From assembly GCA_016839365.1 (NCBI GenBank), contig JAEOUH010000058.1:1-52352 (forward strand): 52,352 nucleotides of DNA, read 5' to 3'. A program made the translations under genes and the position numbers. The notes beneath the pieces are model-generated. The model searched no databases and was not told the origin of the DNA. It saw nothing but the letters and a program-made list of their open reading frames with translations. Positions within the stretch are counted from its first letter, which is position 1; every line of letters begins with the position of its first letter. Positions 33,529-41,317 of this stretch are shown here, in pieces. This DNA comes from Candidatus Hermodarchaeota archaeon. GTDB lineage: Archaea > Asgardarchaeota > Hermodarchaeia > Hermodarchaeales > Hermodarchaeaceae.

Positions 33529-33927
33529 TTAACTCACGCTTTTGCGCATGTCATCAAACAATTCTTGAAGGTTCAAAACCTGTTTATCGGGGGTAGGAGT
33601 GACTATGGCTTTCAGCCCTTTCATGGTGGGCATTCCGGTACTGTCGGTATCTCCACTGATGACACAATTAGCCCATGGACCATAAGGGATGAATCCCATG
33701 CCTTCGCTTGCCCGTTCCGCTAGTTCTGCACGAAGCACCACACTGCCATGTTTCGTAGTAACCTCGACGATATCACCGGGTTCAATCTTCAGTTTCTCCA
33801 AATCACTTGGATCGAGTCGAATTTGAGTAGTAGCCTCATGGTAAATCTTACTGAGTTTTCCTGCTTCGAGTCCCACACCCTGACGACGCGTCCTACCTGT
33901 TAACAAAACAACTTCTATGCTAGGCAT
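33529..33927 (-). CDS. fwdD: Formylmethanofuran dehydrogenase subunit D
   Basis: A 132-residue subunit with the double-psi beta-barrel that closes over the molybdopterin dinucleotide of FwdB. Visible features are LLTGRTRRQGVGLEAGK at the N-terminus, LDPSDLEKLKIEPGDIVEV (the conserved barrel strand pair) and FIPYGPWANCVI. In many archaea this subunit is separate from FwdB, as here. It lies immediately upstream of hppA and downstream of the nucleotidyltransferase pair, 14 kb from fwdA and 3.4 kb from fwdB. Length is normal for the family. Confidence 0.92.
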   Translation of the reverse strand: MPSIEVVLLTGRTRRQGVGLEAGKLSKIYHEATTQIRLDPSDLEKLKIEPGDIVEVTTKHGSVVLRAELAERASEGMGFIPYGPWANCVISGDTDSTGMPTMKGLKAIVTPTPDKQVLNLQELFDDMRKSVS

Positions 33928-34018
33928 AGACTAATTACACTCCACTTCTGATTGTCACCGATAACTGATAACCTCTAATAAATCTCTTGCTAAAGTCCAA
34001 AGCCGATTCCCCGCCTCA

Positions 34019-35065
34019 TCAGGATGAAGGAATTCTGACAATCCAACCCTGAGTTGAAAGCGTTCCCACAACCACATGATTGCGAATAACATTTCCTGCC
34101 GTATCACGAATCGCTTCAACTATTCCCCTGATGCGCACCTGATCTCCTCGATTGAATACAGCAGAAAAAATACCTTCAAATGAGAGAACCTCCGTTAAGG
34201 CAGGTAATTCTGTATCCCCCTCCTCTATGGTAATATCTCCGACCAAGTAATGGGCTGGCACGAAAAGGTTGTCCTCATCTTCCATAATGGTCGCTGTAAA
34301 TTGAACGCTTTCCACTGGCGAATAAGTCTCAGCCCCATACTGATCCATAATTTCCCCATCCATACGAACAGGACTAATTGAAAAAGCTGTTTGTCCAAAC
34401 CGTCCCCGTTGCCAATGCGACCACGAAATCTGTTCTGCATATCGTGCAGGAATCCCCAAGATACGAACTTGCCGCAATTGCCACGCTTGAATCTCTTCAC
34501 CTGAAAATGGTTTGAATAGTTCTTCACCAAATAAATCGTCCATCACGTTCCGAACGCGGTGTGCGTTTTCTTGCCCGTAGACAAGCAAATCAATATCTGA
34601 GAACATTGGATTGTGAAGTTCAAGTAAAATCGAACCAGAAATACCAAACCGGTTCTCATCAACACCACTTCTTTCTGACAATAATGTAACAAGAGCTTTC
34701 GATTTAGATTCCAACGGATCCTGTGGATCGCGCAGAATTTCAGCTAATCGCACTTCAGGCAAATAATAGGCCATGATGTTCTCCCATGGAACTAAAGGAA
34801 GCTTAATCCCCCGTACAGGGTCAAGCTGAATGTATTCAGGGTGATGATCTAAGAGCCATTTACTACTAGATTCCACCTCGGCGGCGCTATACACTTGCAT
34901 CATGCGCTGATACTTCACACCTTCGCGTTCCCATTTTCCCTTCGAATCTGGACGATACTTCAGATAGGCAGTATAGGCATCAGGGGGATGCAAGTATCCT
35001 ACAATCGTGAAGAAAAGCCCCTCATTGGTTTCGACATAATCTTTGTCTTTTGGAAGACGTGCCAC
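34019..35065 (-). CDS. Nucleotidyltransferase-fold protein, tandem copy 1
   Basis: A 348-residue protein. A minimal nucleotidyltransferase motif is in the middle: GISGSILLELHNPMFSDIDL, with Gly144-Ser145 and the metal-binding pair Asp157, Asp159. The N-terminal 100 residues (ETNEGLFFTIVGYLHPPDAY) and the C-terminal beta-rich part (about 255-345, RGDQVRIRGIVEAIRD) are shared with the next gene. I recall archaeal predicted nucleotidyltransferases of this layout (COG1665-like). The target, RNA or protein, is unknown. It begins 21 bases after the stop of copy 2 and is followed by fwdD after 91 bases. Confidence 0.75.
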   Translation of the reverse strand: MARLPKDKDYVETNEGLFFTIVGYLHPPDAYTAYLKYRPDSKGKWEREGVKYQRMMQVYSAAEVESSSKWLLDHHPEYIQLDPVRGIKLPLVPWENIMAYYLPEVRLAEILRDPQDPLESKSKALVTLLSERSGVDENRFGISGSILLELHNPMFSDIDLLVYGQENAHRVRNVMDDLFGEELFKPFSGEEIQAWQLRQVRILGIPARYAEQISWSHWQRGRFGQTAFSISPVRMDGEIMDQYGAETYSPVESVQFTATIMEDEDNLFVPAHYLVGDITIEEGDTELPALTEVLSFEGIFSAVFNRGDQVRIRGIVEAIRDTAGNVIRNHVVVGTLSTQGWIVRIPSS

Positions 35066-35086
35066 CCCTAAGCCTCCACAACCTAT

Positions 35087-36127
35087 TCAAAGAACATTCT
35101 TCGGTAATAAGATATCCGTCGGATCACTTCCCAACACGAATCGTCCCCATTTCTCCTTCCCATGTTCAACCAGTTCCACAGTGCCTTGCACAATTGCTTC
35201 TTCATCTTGGCGGACCTGCTCAGAGAACCGTCCACGAAAACTCACGATTTCCCGTATTTCAACATCAAAGCGCCCTTCTAGTAACTTCATCGCTTCGATC
35301 TCATATCGGCAAGGCGTGAAGAGTCCATCACGATCATCCATGATTCTACAATATGCACGTGCTCGACCTAGTTGACGAAACTTGCTATCGCCATACTGCT
35401 CATGGACTTCATCCCACTCCAAGACCGCTCGAACAAAATAATGATGCCCACCAAACACCCCGTGCATGGCCTTCAATCCATCCACCAACAACATCTTTTC
35501 AATAGAAATACCCGAGCCTGACCAGCGCAGGTTATAAACTGGGAGGTAGGTTTCCAGACGATACCCTGAGATTCCTTCTTCAGGCAACAAATGTGCCCGA
35601 CGCAAAGCCAGTTGAACTGCTTGTGCTGCACGACGCCCATAAACGATTAAATCGATATCCGAGGTCTCACCGTGAAGATTGACTTGGATACTTCCTGAAA
35701 TCCCCAACGAGTTTGGTGAAACACGGGCAGTTTGCTCGAGAATGTTCGCAAAGGTCACCACGTCCTGTTGCAACGCATCCCGTTCGTCCTGCTCAATTAA
35801 CTTCCGTAGGCTCTCTTTTGGTTGATAGGTGTGCTTAATAGCAGAATGTTGAACCCCCTGTAATTCTTGTCCGAAAACTGCATCCTTGTATAGATATTTG
35901 GGGTAATGTTGTCGAAGATAATCAAACCGCTCAACAAGATGGTAGACCTTATCATACCGCTGGTTTCCGCGTCTACGCTTCCCTTGGGGCGTGGGATAAT
36001 AGCGCAGGAATGCGATGGTACGGTCTGGTGGATGTATGAGTCCCTTCACATCAAAAAACAGCCCTTCAGTGGTTTCGATGAAATCCCCTTCACGAGCAAC
36101 AATCGTTTTATTGATGTCTACCACCAC
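35087..36127 (-). CDS. Nucleotidyltransferase-fold protein, tandem copy 2
   Basis: A 346-residue paralogue of the protein encoded next. ETTEGLFFDVKGLIHPPDRT aligns with copy 1, as do GISGSIQVNLHGETSDIDLIVYG (Gly145-Ser146, Asp157, Asp159) and the C-terminal ESIVSFRGRFSEQ-like and IVQGTVELVEHG strands. Sequence identity is modest, so the duplication is old. The start is GTG at 36127 (a second GTG is at 36124) with no clear Shine-Dalgarno. It follows the large helix-turn-helix gene by 61 bases on the same strand, and the three genes are likely one transcript. Both copies keep the catalytic residues. Confidence 0.75.
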   Translation of the reverse strand: MVVDINKTIVAREGDFIETTEGLFFDVKGLIHPPDRTIAFLRYYPTPQGKRRRGNQRYDKVYHLVERFDYLRQHYPKYLYKDAVFGQELQGVQHSAIKHTYQPKESLRKLIEQDERDALQQDVVTFANILEQTARVSPNSLGISGSIQVNLHGETSDIDLIVYGRRAAQAVQLALRRAHLLPEEGISGYRLETYLPVYNLRWSGSGISIEKMLLVDGLKAMHGVFGGHHYFVRAVLEWDEVHEQYGDSKFRQLGRARAYCRIMDDRDGLFTPCRYEIEAMKLLEGRFDVEIREIVSFRGRFSEQVRQDEEAIVQGTVELVEHGKEKWGRFVLGSDPTDILLPKNVL

Positions 36128-36188
36128 CGAAGTGCGCTTGGATTTTTACAATGAATCTGAGCAGGAAAAATCCTTTCGAAGATCGATT

Positions 36189-37625
36189 CTAATACTCCAG
36201 TCCCAAGGAGGGAATAGCGAATTCGTCTTCAGACCAAGTCCAATACGAGCCATTCCACTTTGAGGCAAGTTGAGCAGGACCATAAGCTCCCATGTTCTTA
36301 AACTCTTGCATCTGCCACACCTCATCAACACCATCTTCTTCAAGGGTCATCGAAATAGCATTGAGAATAGTTCCGAGGCTCCGTGAAGGAGCATAAACGT
36401 GGAGAATGCATCCAATCTTGGTAATTGATGCAAACCCCTGAGGCATTTGGGCAACTGCTACAGTTAGTTGCTCTGCGATATGGGGTTCACATCGAATCGC
36501 AAATGTCATGAAAAAGGGAAGTTGGGGCGTTGAAAAGGTGAAGAAAGGTTCCATTGTTCTTTCCTTGTATAGCCGGTTCTTCCGAGTTGAAATAGTGGTA
36601 CGTGGCGCCTCAATATCAACGGTCTTCAACCGCTCCATTATTTTCTTCATTGAAGCATTAGCATCTCCAACAAGAAAAGATGTAAGATAGAAATCTAGTT
36701 TATCAAAGGGTCGGGCTATCGTATTGGATAATCCGCGGGGTTTGGGGAGAATAGCCCAGTTTTCTCGAACAAAATTAAGAAGTCCAAGCGTAGAAATATC
36801 ACCCTCAATCATCCAGGTGCTCGTATCGTAGTCAAAATAGTCAAAGCATATAGATTGATGGTACTTTGTGATTTGATGAAGCTGATGCCATTCAAAGAAG
36901 TGTTCACTAAGAAATTCTACCTGTTCTAAGAATAGTTGAACTGGTTTCCCCTGATCAGGAATACGAAAGGCAGCAAATCCTCGCTGTAAGGATGTATCAA
37001 AGTTTACTGTCGATAGGTAGGTTGCCATCTCTTTGTTGAGCACATTGGCAAGATGTCGGGACACATCAACACCCTTTGTATTAAAGATAAGCCCATAATG
37101 GCGTAGCTTAAAGCGGCCCCAGTCGATTAAATTCGCGAATCGTAAATCGATTTTTTCTTCCAATGATTTGATGTCTTTTCGTATTGTCGGAAGGCTAACT
37201 TTCATTTCTTTGGCAATCTCTCTTTGTGGCGTCGTTGGACGTTGATATAGCAAGGTCATTAACCGGATTTCTCTTCCGGTTAAGCGGTCAACTTCATCAG
37301 ACACCAGCCCGCGCAACAAATCTCGGGTAACCTTCTCATAAGAGGTGATGTTGAAGCGAAGGATTACTTTCAAGCGCCTAAGTAATGAGTTATAGATTCG
37401 ATCGCGTGGTGTCACGACCAACCCTGAAAAGTCCTTGTATGGTTGAAGTCGATAATCTTCATCAGAGAGTGGGATGCCTTTAACGCGCTTTGCATAGACT
37501 CTTAAGTTCTCAAGGAGAAGGTCGATCTCGAACAGTTCTTCACTTGGACGTAGAACTTCATGGATGCTGCGCTGTAATGTCGAGAGCAAATCAGCTACTT
37601 CAACCATTGATTGCACGCGCGCCAC
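36189..37625 (-). CDS. Large two-helix-turn-helix regulator-like protein, paralogue 1
   Basis: A 478-residue protein that I do not place in a known family. About 1-125 is helical. A winged helix follows at about 138-185 (LMTLLYQRPTTPQREIAKEM, then VSLPTIRKDIKSLEEKIDLR). The middle (190-330) is a mixed fold. A second helix-turn-helix-like part lies near 330-355, and the C-terminal 100 residues read like an AsnC/Lrp-type alpha-beta domain. It shares length and order with the two proteins at 41318-44164. GTG 37625 stands about 26 bases after a TATA box (37651-37660), so it may be leaderless; ATG 37607 is the alternative. It heads the nucleotidyltransferase operon and may control it. Confidence 0.7.
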   Translation of the reverse strand: MARVQSMVEVADLLSTLQRSIHEVLRPSEELFEIDLLLENLRVYAKRVKGIPLSDEDYRLQPYKDFSGLVVTPRDRIYNSLLRRLKVILRFNITSYEKVTRDLLRGLVSDEVDRLTGREIRLMTLLYQRPTTPQREIAKEMKVSLPTIRKDIKSLEEKIDLRFANLIDWGRFKLRHYGLIFNTKGVDVSRHLANVLNKEMATYLSTVNFDTSLQRGFAAFRIPDQGKPVQLFLEQVEFLSEHFFEWHQLHQITKYHQSICFDYFDYDTSTWMIEGDISTLGLLNFVRENWAILPKPRGLSNTIARPFDKLDFYLTSFLVGDANASMKKIMERLKTVDIEAPRTTISTRKNRLYKERTMEPFFTFSTPQLPFFMTFAIRCEPHIAEQLTVAVAQMPQGFASITKIGCILHVYAPSRSLGTILNAISMTLEEDGVDEVWQMQEFKNMGAYGPAQLASKWNGSYWTWSEDEFAIPSLGLEY

Positions 37626-37650
37626 ACCATCGTCAGAAAGAAAGAAACGG

Positions 37651-37660
37651 ATATATAATG
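37651..37660 (-). promoter_or_regulatory. TATA box for the helix-turn-helix/nucleotidyltransferase operon
   Basis: On the minus strand this reads CATTATATAT, a strong TATA box, 26-35 bases ahead of GTG 37625. That spacing leaves almost no leader. Confidence 0.55.
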
Positions 37661-38052
37661 TTTCCTTTTGACGAAAACCCTATTGTATACGAGTTGACTT
37701 AAAACTCAATTACTTGAATACATCAATAGAAGCAAGTTTAACGCTTATCCTACGCTTTGGATGCTTCTTTTGGCAGAAATGGCGTTTTTGTCCGCTCCTT
37801 TGGGGGCTCTCTAAACGGGTACTTAAAGGCTAGTGACCATTGTTGAGATAGATTCCAGCAAACACACTCGCAAGGGAAAACATGTCGGAAGTGAAAAAGA
37901 AACAATGTCTCCTGGTCGCGATGTAACCTATCCCATGTGAACTGGACTAACATCTGAGTTTGGCTTGCTCAGTGGTCTTCCGCGATATTAGGTGTGCATT
38001 GTTTTGCTTCAGATTTTTTTCCCAAGTTGTGTTCAGAAAGGTGGAGAAAAAA
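37661..38052. other. Intergenic region with no gene seen
   Basis: About 390 bases between the divergent helix-turn-helix gene and the small gene at 38053. No open frame with a credible start, no tRNA-like fold and no strong hairpin were found. The part near 37680-37740 is AT-rich and probably belongs to the minus-strand promoter; the right end should hold the promoter of the small gene. Confidence 0.5.
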
Positions 38053-38316
38053 GTGGCTACAGAACTGATGGAAGAAACCCAGCGAATGATTGGCATTACT
38101 GATGCCTATCCAATCGACATCGATATTACCCCGAAGACGGGGTGTGAAGACATCCGAGAAATCGGAGCGATTGGTACCTTGCTATTAGAATTAGTTAAGG
38201 ATACCACCGGCCTGAAGGGTCGGATCATCGTCGAGGCGACTCCTGGTGGAGTACGCGTCCGCGTTGAACCGACTGGTCATGAAGTCTCTAGCGTCGCCAG
38301 CATTGGGGGTGCTTAG
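38053..38316 (+). CDS. Small protein of unknown function (87 aa)
   Basis: I do not recognise this protein. The sequence is VATELMEETQRMIG, then DIDITPKTGCEDIREIGAIG, a helix (TLLLELVKDTTGLKG) and two beta strands (RIIVEATPGGVRVRVEP), which suggests a compact alpha-beta domain. GTG 38053 is chosen because AGGTGGAG lies about 6 bases upstream; GTG 38041 and ATG 38068 are alternatives. The next gene begins just 1 base after the stop codon, so the two are translated together and probably form one complex. One Cys is present. No membrane span. Confidence 0.6.
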   Translation: MATELMEETQRMIGITDAYPIDIDITPKTGCEDIREIGAIGTLLLELVKDTTGLKGRIIVEATPGGVRVRVEPTGHEVSSVASIGGA

Positions 38317-38317
38317 C

Positions 38318-38665
38318 ATGGCGACTCTGAGGGGAATTGCCGTGACCACAGGGACAGAAGACACAAGCGACCCAATTGTACGCTTGGCCCGATCCTATTT
38401 GCGGTCGCAAGATGTCACGGACAACCTTGACCAACTCAAGAAGGTTGAAATGAACGACGTGTTCCGCCTCCTGGAACGCCTTTCTCAGCAAGTCGATAGA
38501 ATAGAAATGCGTCGGCTCTTTGACCTTCTTACGGAGCTCGCCGTTGTTCGCGAGAATCATCTGCTCGTGAAAAAAGCGTCGCACGAGGCCCGCCTTATCA
38601 AGGCCATCGAACACACGGGTCGATTGGGAAAATTCGTTTGCTTAGTCCTCGATGAAGCCACTTAA
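38318..38665 (+). CDS. Small helical protein of unknown function (115 aa)
   Basis: I do not recognise this protein. ATG 38318 follows GGGGGTG by about 8 bases and is 1 base after the preceding stop codon. The chain is almost wholly helical and charged: SDPIVRLARSYLRSQDV, LDQLKKVEMNDVFRLLERLS, MRRLFDLLTELAVVRENHL and KASHEARLIKAIEHTGRLGK. Several stretches have heptad-like leucine spacing. It may be an adaptor that binds its small neighbour. A strong hairpin follows the stop codon by 11 bases. Confidence 0.6.
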   Translation: MATLRGIAVTTGTEDTSDPIVRLARSYLRSQDVTDNLDQLKKVEMNDVFRLLERLSQQVDRIEMRRLFDLLTELAVVRENHLLVKKASHEARLIKAIEHTGRLGKFVCLVLDEAT

Positions 38666-38676
38666 CCAGTCAAATG

Positions 38677-38715
38677 GCTCTGACCCAGTGTTTCTCGCCT
38701 GCACTGGGCCAGAGC
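38677..38715 (+). terminator. Strong stem-loop after the small two-gene unit
   Basis: GCTCTG-A-CCCAGTG (38677-38690) pairs with CACTGGG-C-CAGAGC (38702-38715): 13 base pairs with a single A/C mismatch and an 11-base loop. It begins 11 bases after the stop codon in a convergent gap. No U run follows, so it may protect or process the 3' end instead of stopping the polymerase. Confidence 0.55.
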
Positions 38716-38772
38716 TCAACTGGGTTAGACCGGTGGTTTCGGGACCTAGCAAAAAAGACCAGCGGGAACGAA

Positions 38773-38835
38773 CCAAGAAGGGCTTTGGGGTCTACGATTA
38801 AATTAATAGAAAGAGGTTTCTTCCTCCCTTCTTGG
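38773..38835. repeat. Long-loop inverted repeat in the convergent gap
   Basis: CCAAGAAGGG (38773-38782) and CCCTTCTTGG (38826-38835) are perfect 10-base complements around a 43-base AT-rich loop. It ends 27 bases before the gelsolin-domain stop codon and may form the 3' structure of that minus-strand transcript. Confidence 0.45.
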
Positions 38836-38862
38836 GATCCAACTCTTTTCTTGCCATTCAGG

Positions 38863-39471
38863 TTATTTGAGGAGTTTGAAGAATTCCTTGGGTTCTTCGC
38901 CTTCTTCGATGATGATCACTTCTTGGTGGCCTGACCGTTGGGCATCATATCCTTCGGCGATTCGCATTGCTTCCCAGCGTTCGAAGGCCGTCGATTTTTG
39001 TCCTCGCCATATGTAGATGGTATTATACGTGTCAAGTAAAAAGACATCATCTGAAGCGAGGGAGTCTTTGGAGCGTTCGACCTCATAATACATGTTTAGC
39101 TCTTCTTCGATGTGAACTCGAAAGAGTTTGAACTCGTGCTGTTTGAGGGCTATTCGTTTCAAGATTCCTTCAGTGTCTTGGTTAGTCACTGTAATCTTGC
39201 CATCGAAGAGATTCAAGAACTCTTTGGGCTCCTCGCCTTCGTTTACTGTGACTAGTTTTGAAGCTCCCTTCCGATCTTGGTCAGTCCATACGGATGTAAC
39301 AGCTCCAATGAACTGTTCATCTGGAGTAGATTTCTTACCCACCCACGAATAGATAGTAGGGCCCGTATCTACTAGGTATACATCACCGGTTCCAAATTCC
39401 TTCAGATATTCTTGTGGAACCCGAACTAACTGATCTTTTTGAATATGGTATTTGATGAATTTCTTAGGCAT
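38863..39471 (-). CDS. Two-domain gelsolin-like protein
   Basis: A 202-residue cytoplasmic protein made of two gelsolin-fold repeats, at about 10-100 and 108-202. Each has the family core: VYLVDTGPTIYSWVGKKST and VFLLDTYNTIYIWRGQKST, each followed by a helix and a VxxExEEPKEF(L/F) end strand (TVNEGEEPKEFL, IIEEGEEPKEFF). Acidic residues are placed where calcium sites lie in gelsolins. In eukaryotes such domains sever and cap actin; Asgard archaea are the prokaryotes known to carry two-domain versions acting on their own actins. ATG 39471 is favoured over TTG 39486. No actin or profilin gene is in the window. Regulation of an archaeal actin is the natural inference. Confidence 0.9.
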   Translation of the reverse strand: MPKKFIKYHIQKDQLVRVPQEYLKEFGTGDVYLVDTGPTIYSWVGKKSTPDEQFIGAVTSVWTDQDRKGASKLVTVNEGEEPKEFLNLFDGKITVTNQDTEGILKRIALKQHEFKLFRVHIEEELNMYYEVERSKDSLASDDVFLLDTYNTIYIWRGQKSTAFERWEAMRIAEGYDAQRSGHQEVIIIEEGEEPKEFFKLLK

Positions 39472-39619
39472 GGCTCTCACGCTCAAAGCACTCTACTGAG
39501 TATGGGTCAGATGCTAGGATTGCTGCAGTGGTTCTCGTCTTTATAACTTTCCTTCCTTCGTTAACTTCTAAGTCGGCAAACTCTTAAGCTGGCAGTACGG
39601 AGTCCCGACAGACCCGAAT

Positions 39620-40402
39620 ATGCCACCATCCAAAGTCACTCCTTCCAAATCCTTTTCTGTTCATGCACTACCAGGGCTAGGGATAATCCGGAAAGGTGAT
39701 GATGTAGGCATCCACATATGTAAAGCTAGTAAAAAGAGCGGGTTCCCCCTACAAAACGGAGACGTCTTGGTTATCGCACAAACTATTATTTCTCGAGCCG
39801 AAGGTCGAACTGTTGCGCTCTCGGACATTACTCCTTCTCCTAAGGCGAAGGCTTTAGCACAGCAACTCGGCAAAGAACCTGAGTTAGTGGAAGTGATTCT
39901 TCAAGCCTCAAAGCAAATAGTTCGAGCAGAGCAGGGCCATCTCATCGTTGAGACACCACATGGATATATCTGCGCAAATGCAGGAGTCGATGCTTCGAAT
40001 GTCCCGGAGGATGAGTGTGTGACCTTACTACCCGAAGACCCTGATCATTCAGCGGAACAGATACGAGAAACCATCAAGGCCGAATTCGGTATAGATGTCG
40101 TGATCATCATTTCCGATACGCATGGGCGACCATTCCGTGAAGGGGCAATTAATATCGCAATTGGGGTTGCAGGCTTTATTCCCGTTAAGAGTTACATTGG
40201 ATTGACCGATCTCTTCGGGTATGAATTACGAACAACCAAAATTGCTGTTGCTGATGAACTCGCTTCAGCCGCTGAGTTATTAATGGGCGAAGCCGATGAA
40301 GGAAACGCCGTCGTTGTGATTCGTGGATATCGATGGGAGAAAGGTGAGGGCTCAGCTAGGATGCTAGTTCGGGATGCACAACGAGATATTTTTCGACGGT
40401 GA
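39620..40402 (+). CDS. cofE: Coenzyme F420-0:L-glutamate ligase
   Basis: A 260-residue GTP-dependent ligase that adds gamma-linked glutamates to F420-0. Typical CofE segments are VLVIAQTIISRAEGRTV, CANAGVDASNVPE, VVIIISDTHGRPFREGAINIAIGVAG and YIGLTDLFGYEL. The length equals the archaeal single-domain enzyme. F420 carries hydride in the C1 branch served by ftr and fwd. The next gene, 6 bases downstream, is a RimK-type ligase of the MptN/CofF group, which would add an alpha-linked glutamate, so the pair forms a coenzyme-tail operon. It is divergent from the gelsolin-domain gene. Confidence 0.93.
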   Translation: MPPSKVTPSKSFSVHALPGLGIIRKGDDVGIHICKASKKSGFPLQNGDVLVIAQTIISRAEGRTVALSDITPSPKAKALAQQLGKEPELVEVILQASKQIVRAEQGHLIVETPHGYICANAGVDASNVPEDECVTLLPEDPDHSAEQIRETIKAEFGIDVVIIISDTHGRPFREGAINIAIGVAGFIPVKSYIGLTDLFGYELRTTKIAVADELASAAELLMGEADEGNAVVVIRGYRWEKGEGSARMLVRDAQRDIFRR

Positions 40403-40408
40403 AACGAG

Positions 40409-41311
40409 ATGGGTAAAGAGATCCGCCGAGTAGGAGTCGCTTCTGTTGAACCTGAAGGTTGGGAAACAAGTCGGGTCGTAAATCAGATTCAACAACGAGA
40501 CGCTGAATGTGTCGTATTTGATCTCACCGAAACCGTTGTTCGTGTTGGAGGAAAACGTCCACGAGTGCAATACAAAAAAGAGGATTTAACAAATCTTGAA
40601 GGGGTATTCACACGGGCTGTTCCTGGTGGCTCACTCGAACAAGTTATTTTGCGGATGGATACCCTTCATTGTCTTGAACGACTAGGTATACCCTTTATGA
40701 ACCGTCCACATGCAATCGAAAAAGCCGTAGACAAATACTACACCCTACGCCTCCTCGAATTAGCAGGTGTCCCTGTACCCCATACAACAGTAACCCAATA
40801 TACACGTGATGCTCTTCGTGCATTTCGAAGATACAAAGACGTCGTAGTCAAACCCCTTTTCGGATCAGGGGGTGTGGGCATGACCCGTGTTTCCGATCCC
40901 GAAATCGCCAGACGAGTGTTTAGGGCACTCGAGGCGAATCGTTATGCCATCTATATTCAAGAATTCCTCGAACATGGAAATCAGGATATCCGGGTTTTCG
41001 TAATCGGAGACAAAGCGATTGCAGCGATGACTCGTGTAGGTGATAATTGGAAAACTACTCTCCGACAAGGAGCTCAGCCTCGACCCTGTCGCTTGACATC
41101 TGAATTATAAGAACTTGCAACAAAGTGCGCTGAAACGATAGGCCTTGAATACACAGGCGTTGACCTCTTAGAAACAGAAAAGGGACTTGTCGTCACCGAG
41201 GTCAACAGCAGTAGTGGTTGGCAAGGTTTGCAACAGGTTACTGAAATTAACATCACAGAACAACTGGTAGAACACTTCTATTCAATAATCCAAGCCCATG
41301 CGAGTGTATAG
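40409..41311 (+). pseudogene. RimK-type ATP-grasp glutamate ligase (MptN/CofF-like) with an in-frame stop
   Basis: MptN and CofF add a glutamate to tetrahydromethanopterin or F420. The first 233 codons give a normal N-terminus (IRRVGVASVEP), the ATP-grasp motifs VVVKPLFGSGGVGMTRV and YIQEFLEHGNQDIRVFV, and end RPCRLTSEL at TAA 41108-41110. The same frame then continues for 66 codons with ELATKCAETIGLEYTGVDLL and VVTEVNSSSGWQGLQ, the family's metal-binding end, to TAG 41309. Only one codon separates this from an intact 300-residue enzyme. The missing Asn/Glu of EVNSSSG makes the short product inactive. GAA to TAA is the likely change. A true nonsense mutation, a sequencing error or readthrough are all possible. 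It lies 6 bases after cofE. Confidence 0.85.
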
Positions 41312-41317
41312 CATGAA

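Noticed and set aside
41108..41110. Selenocysteine or pyrrolysine recoding in the RimK-type ligase
   Set aside because: The codon is TAA, which is not used for either; the family has Glu at about this place.
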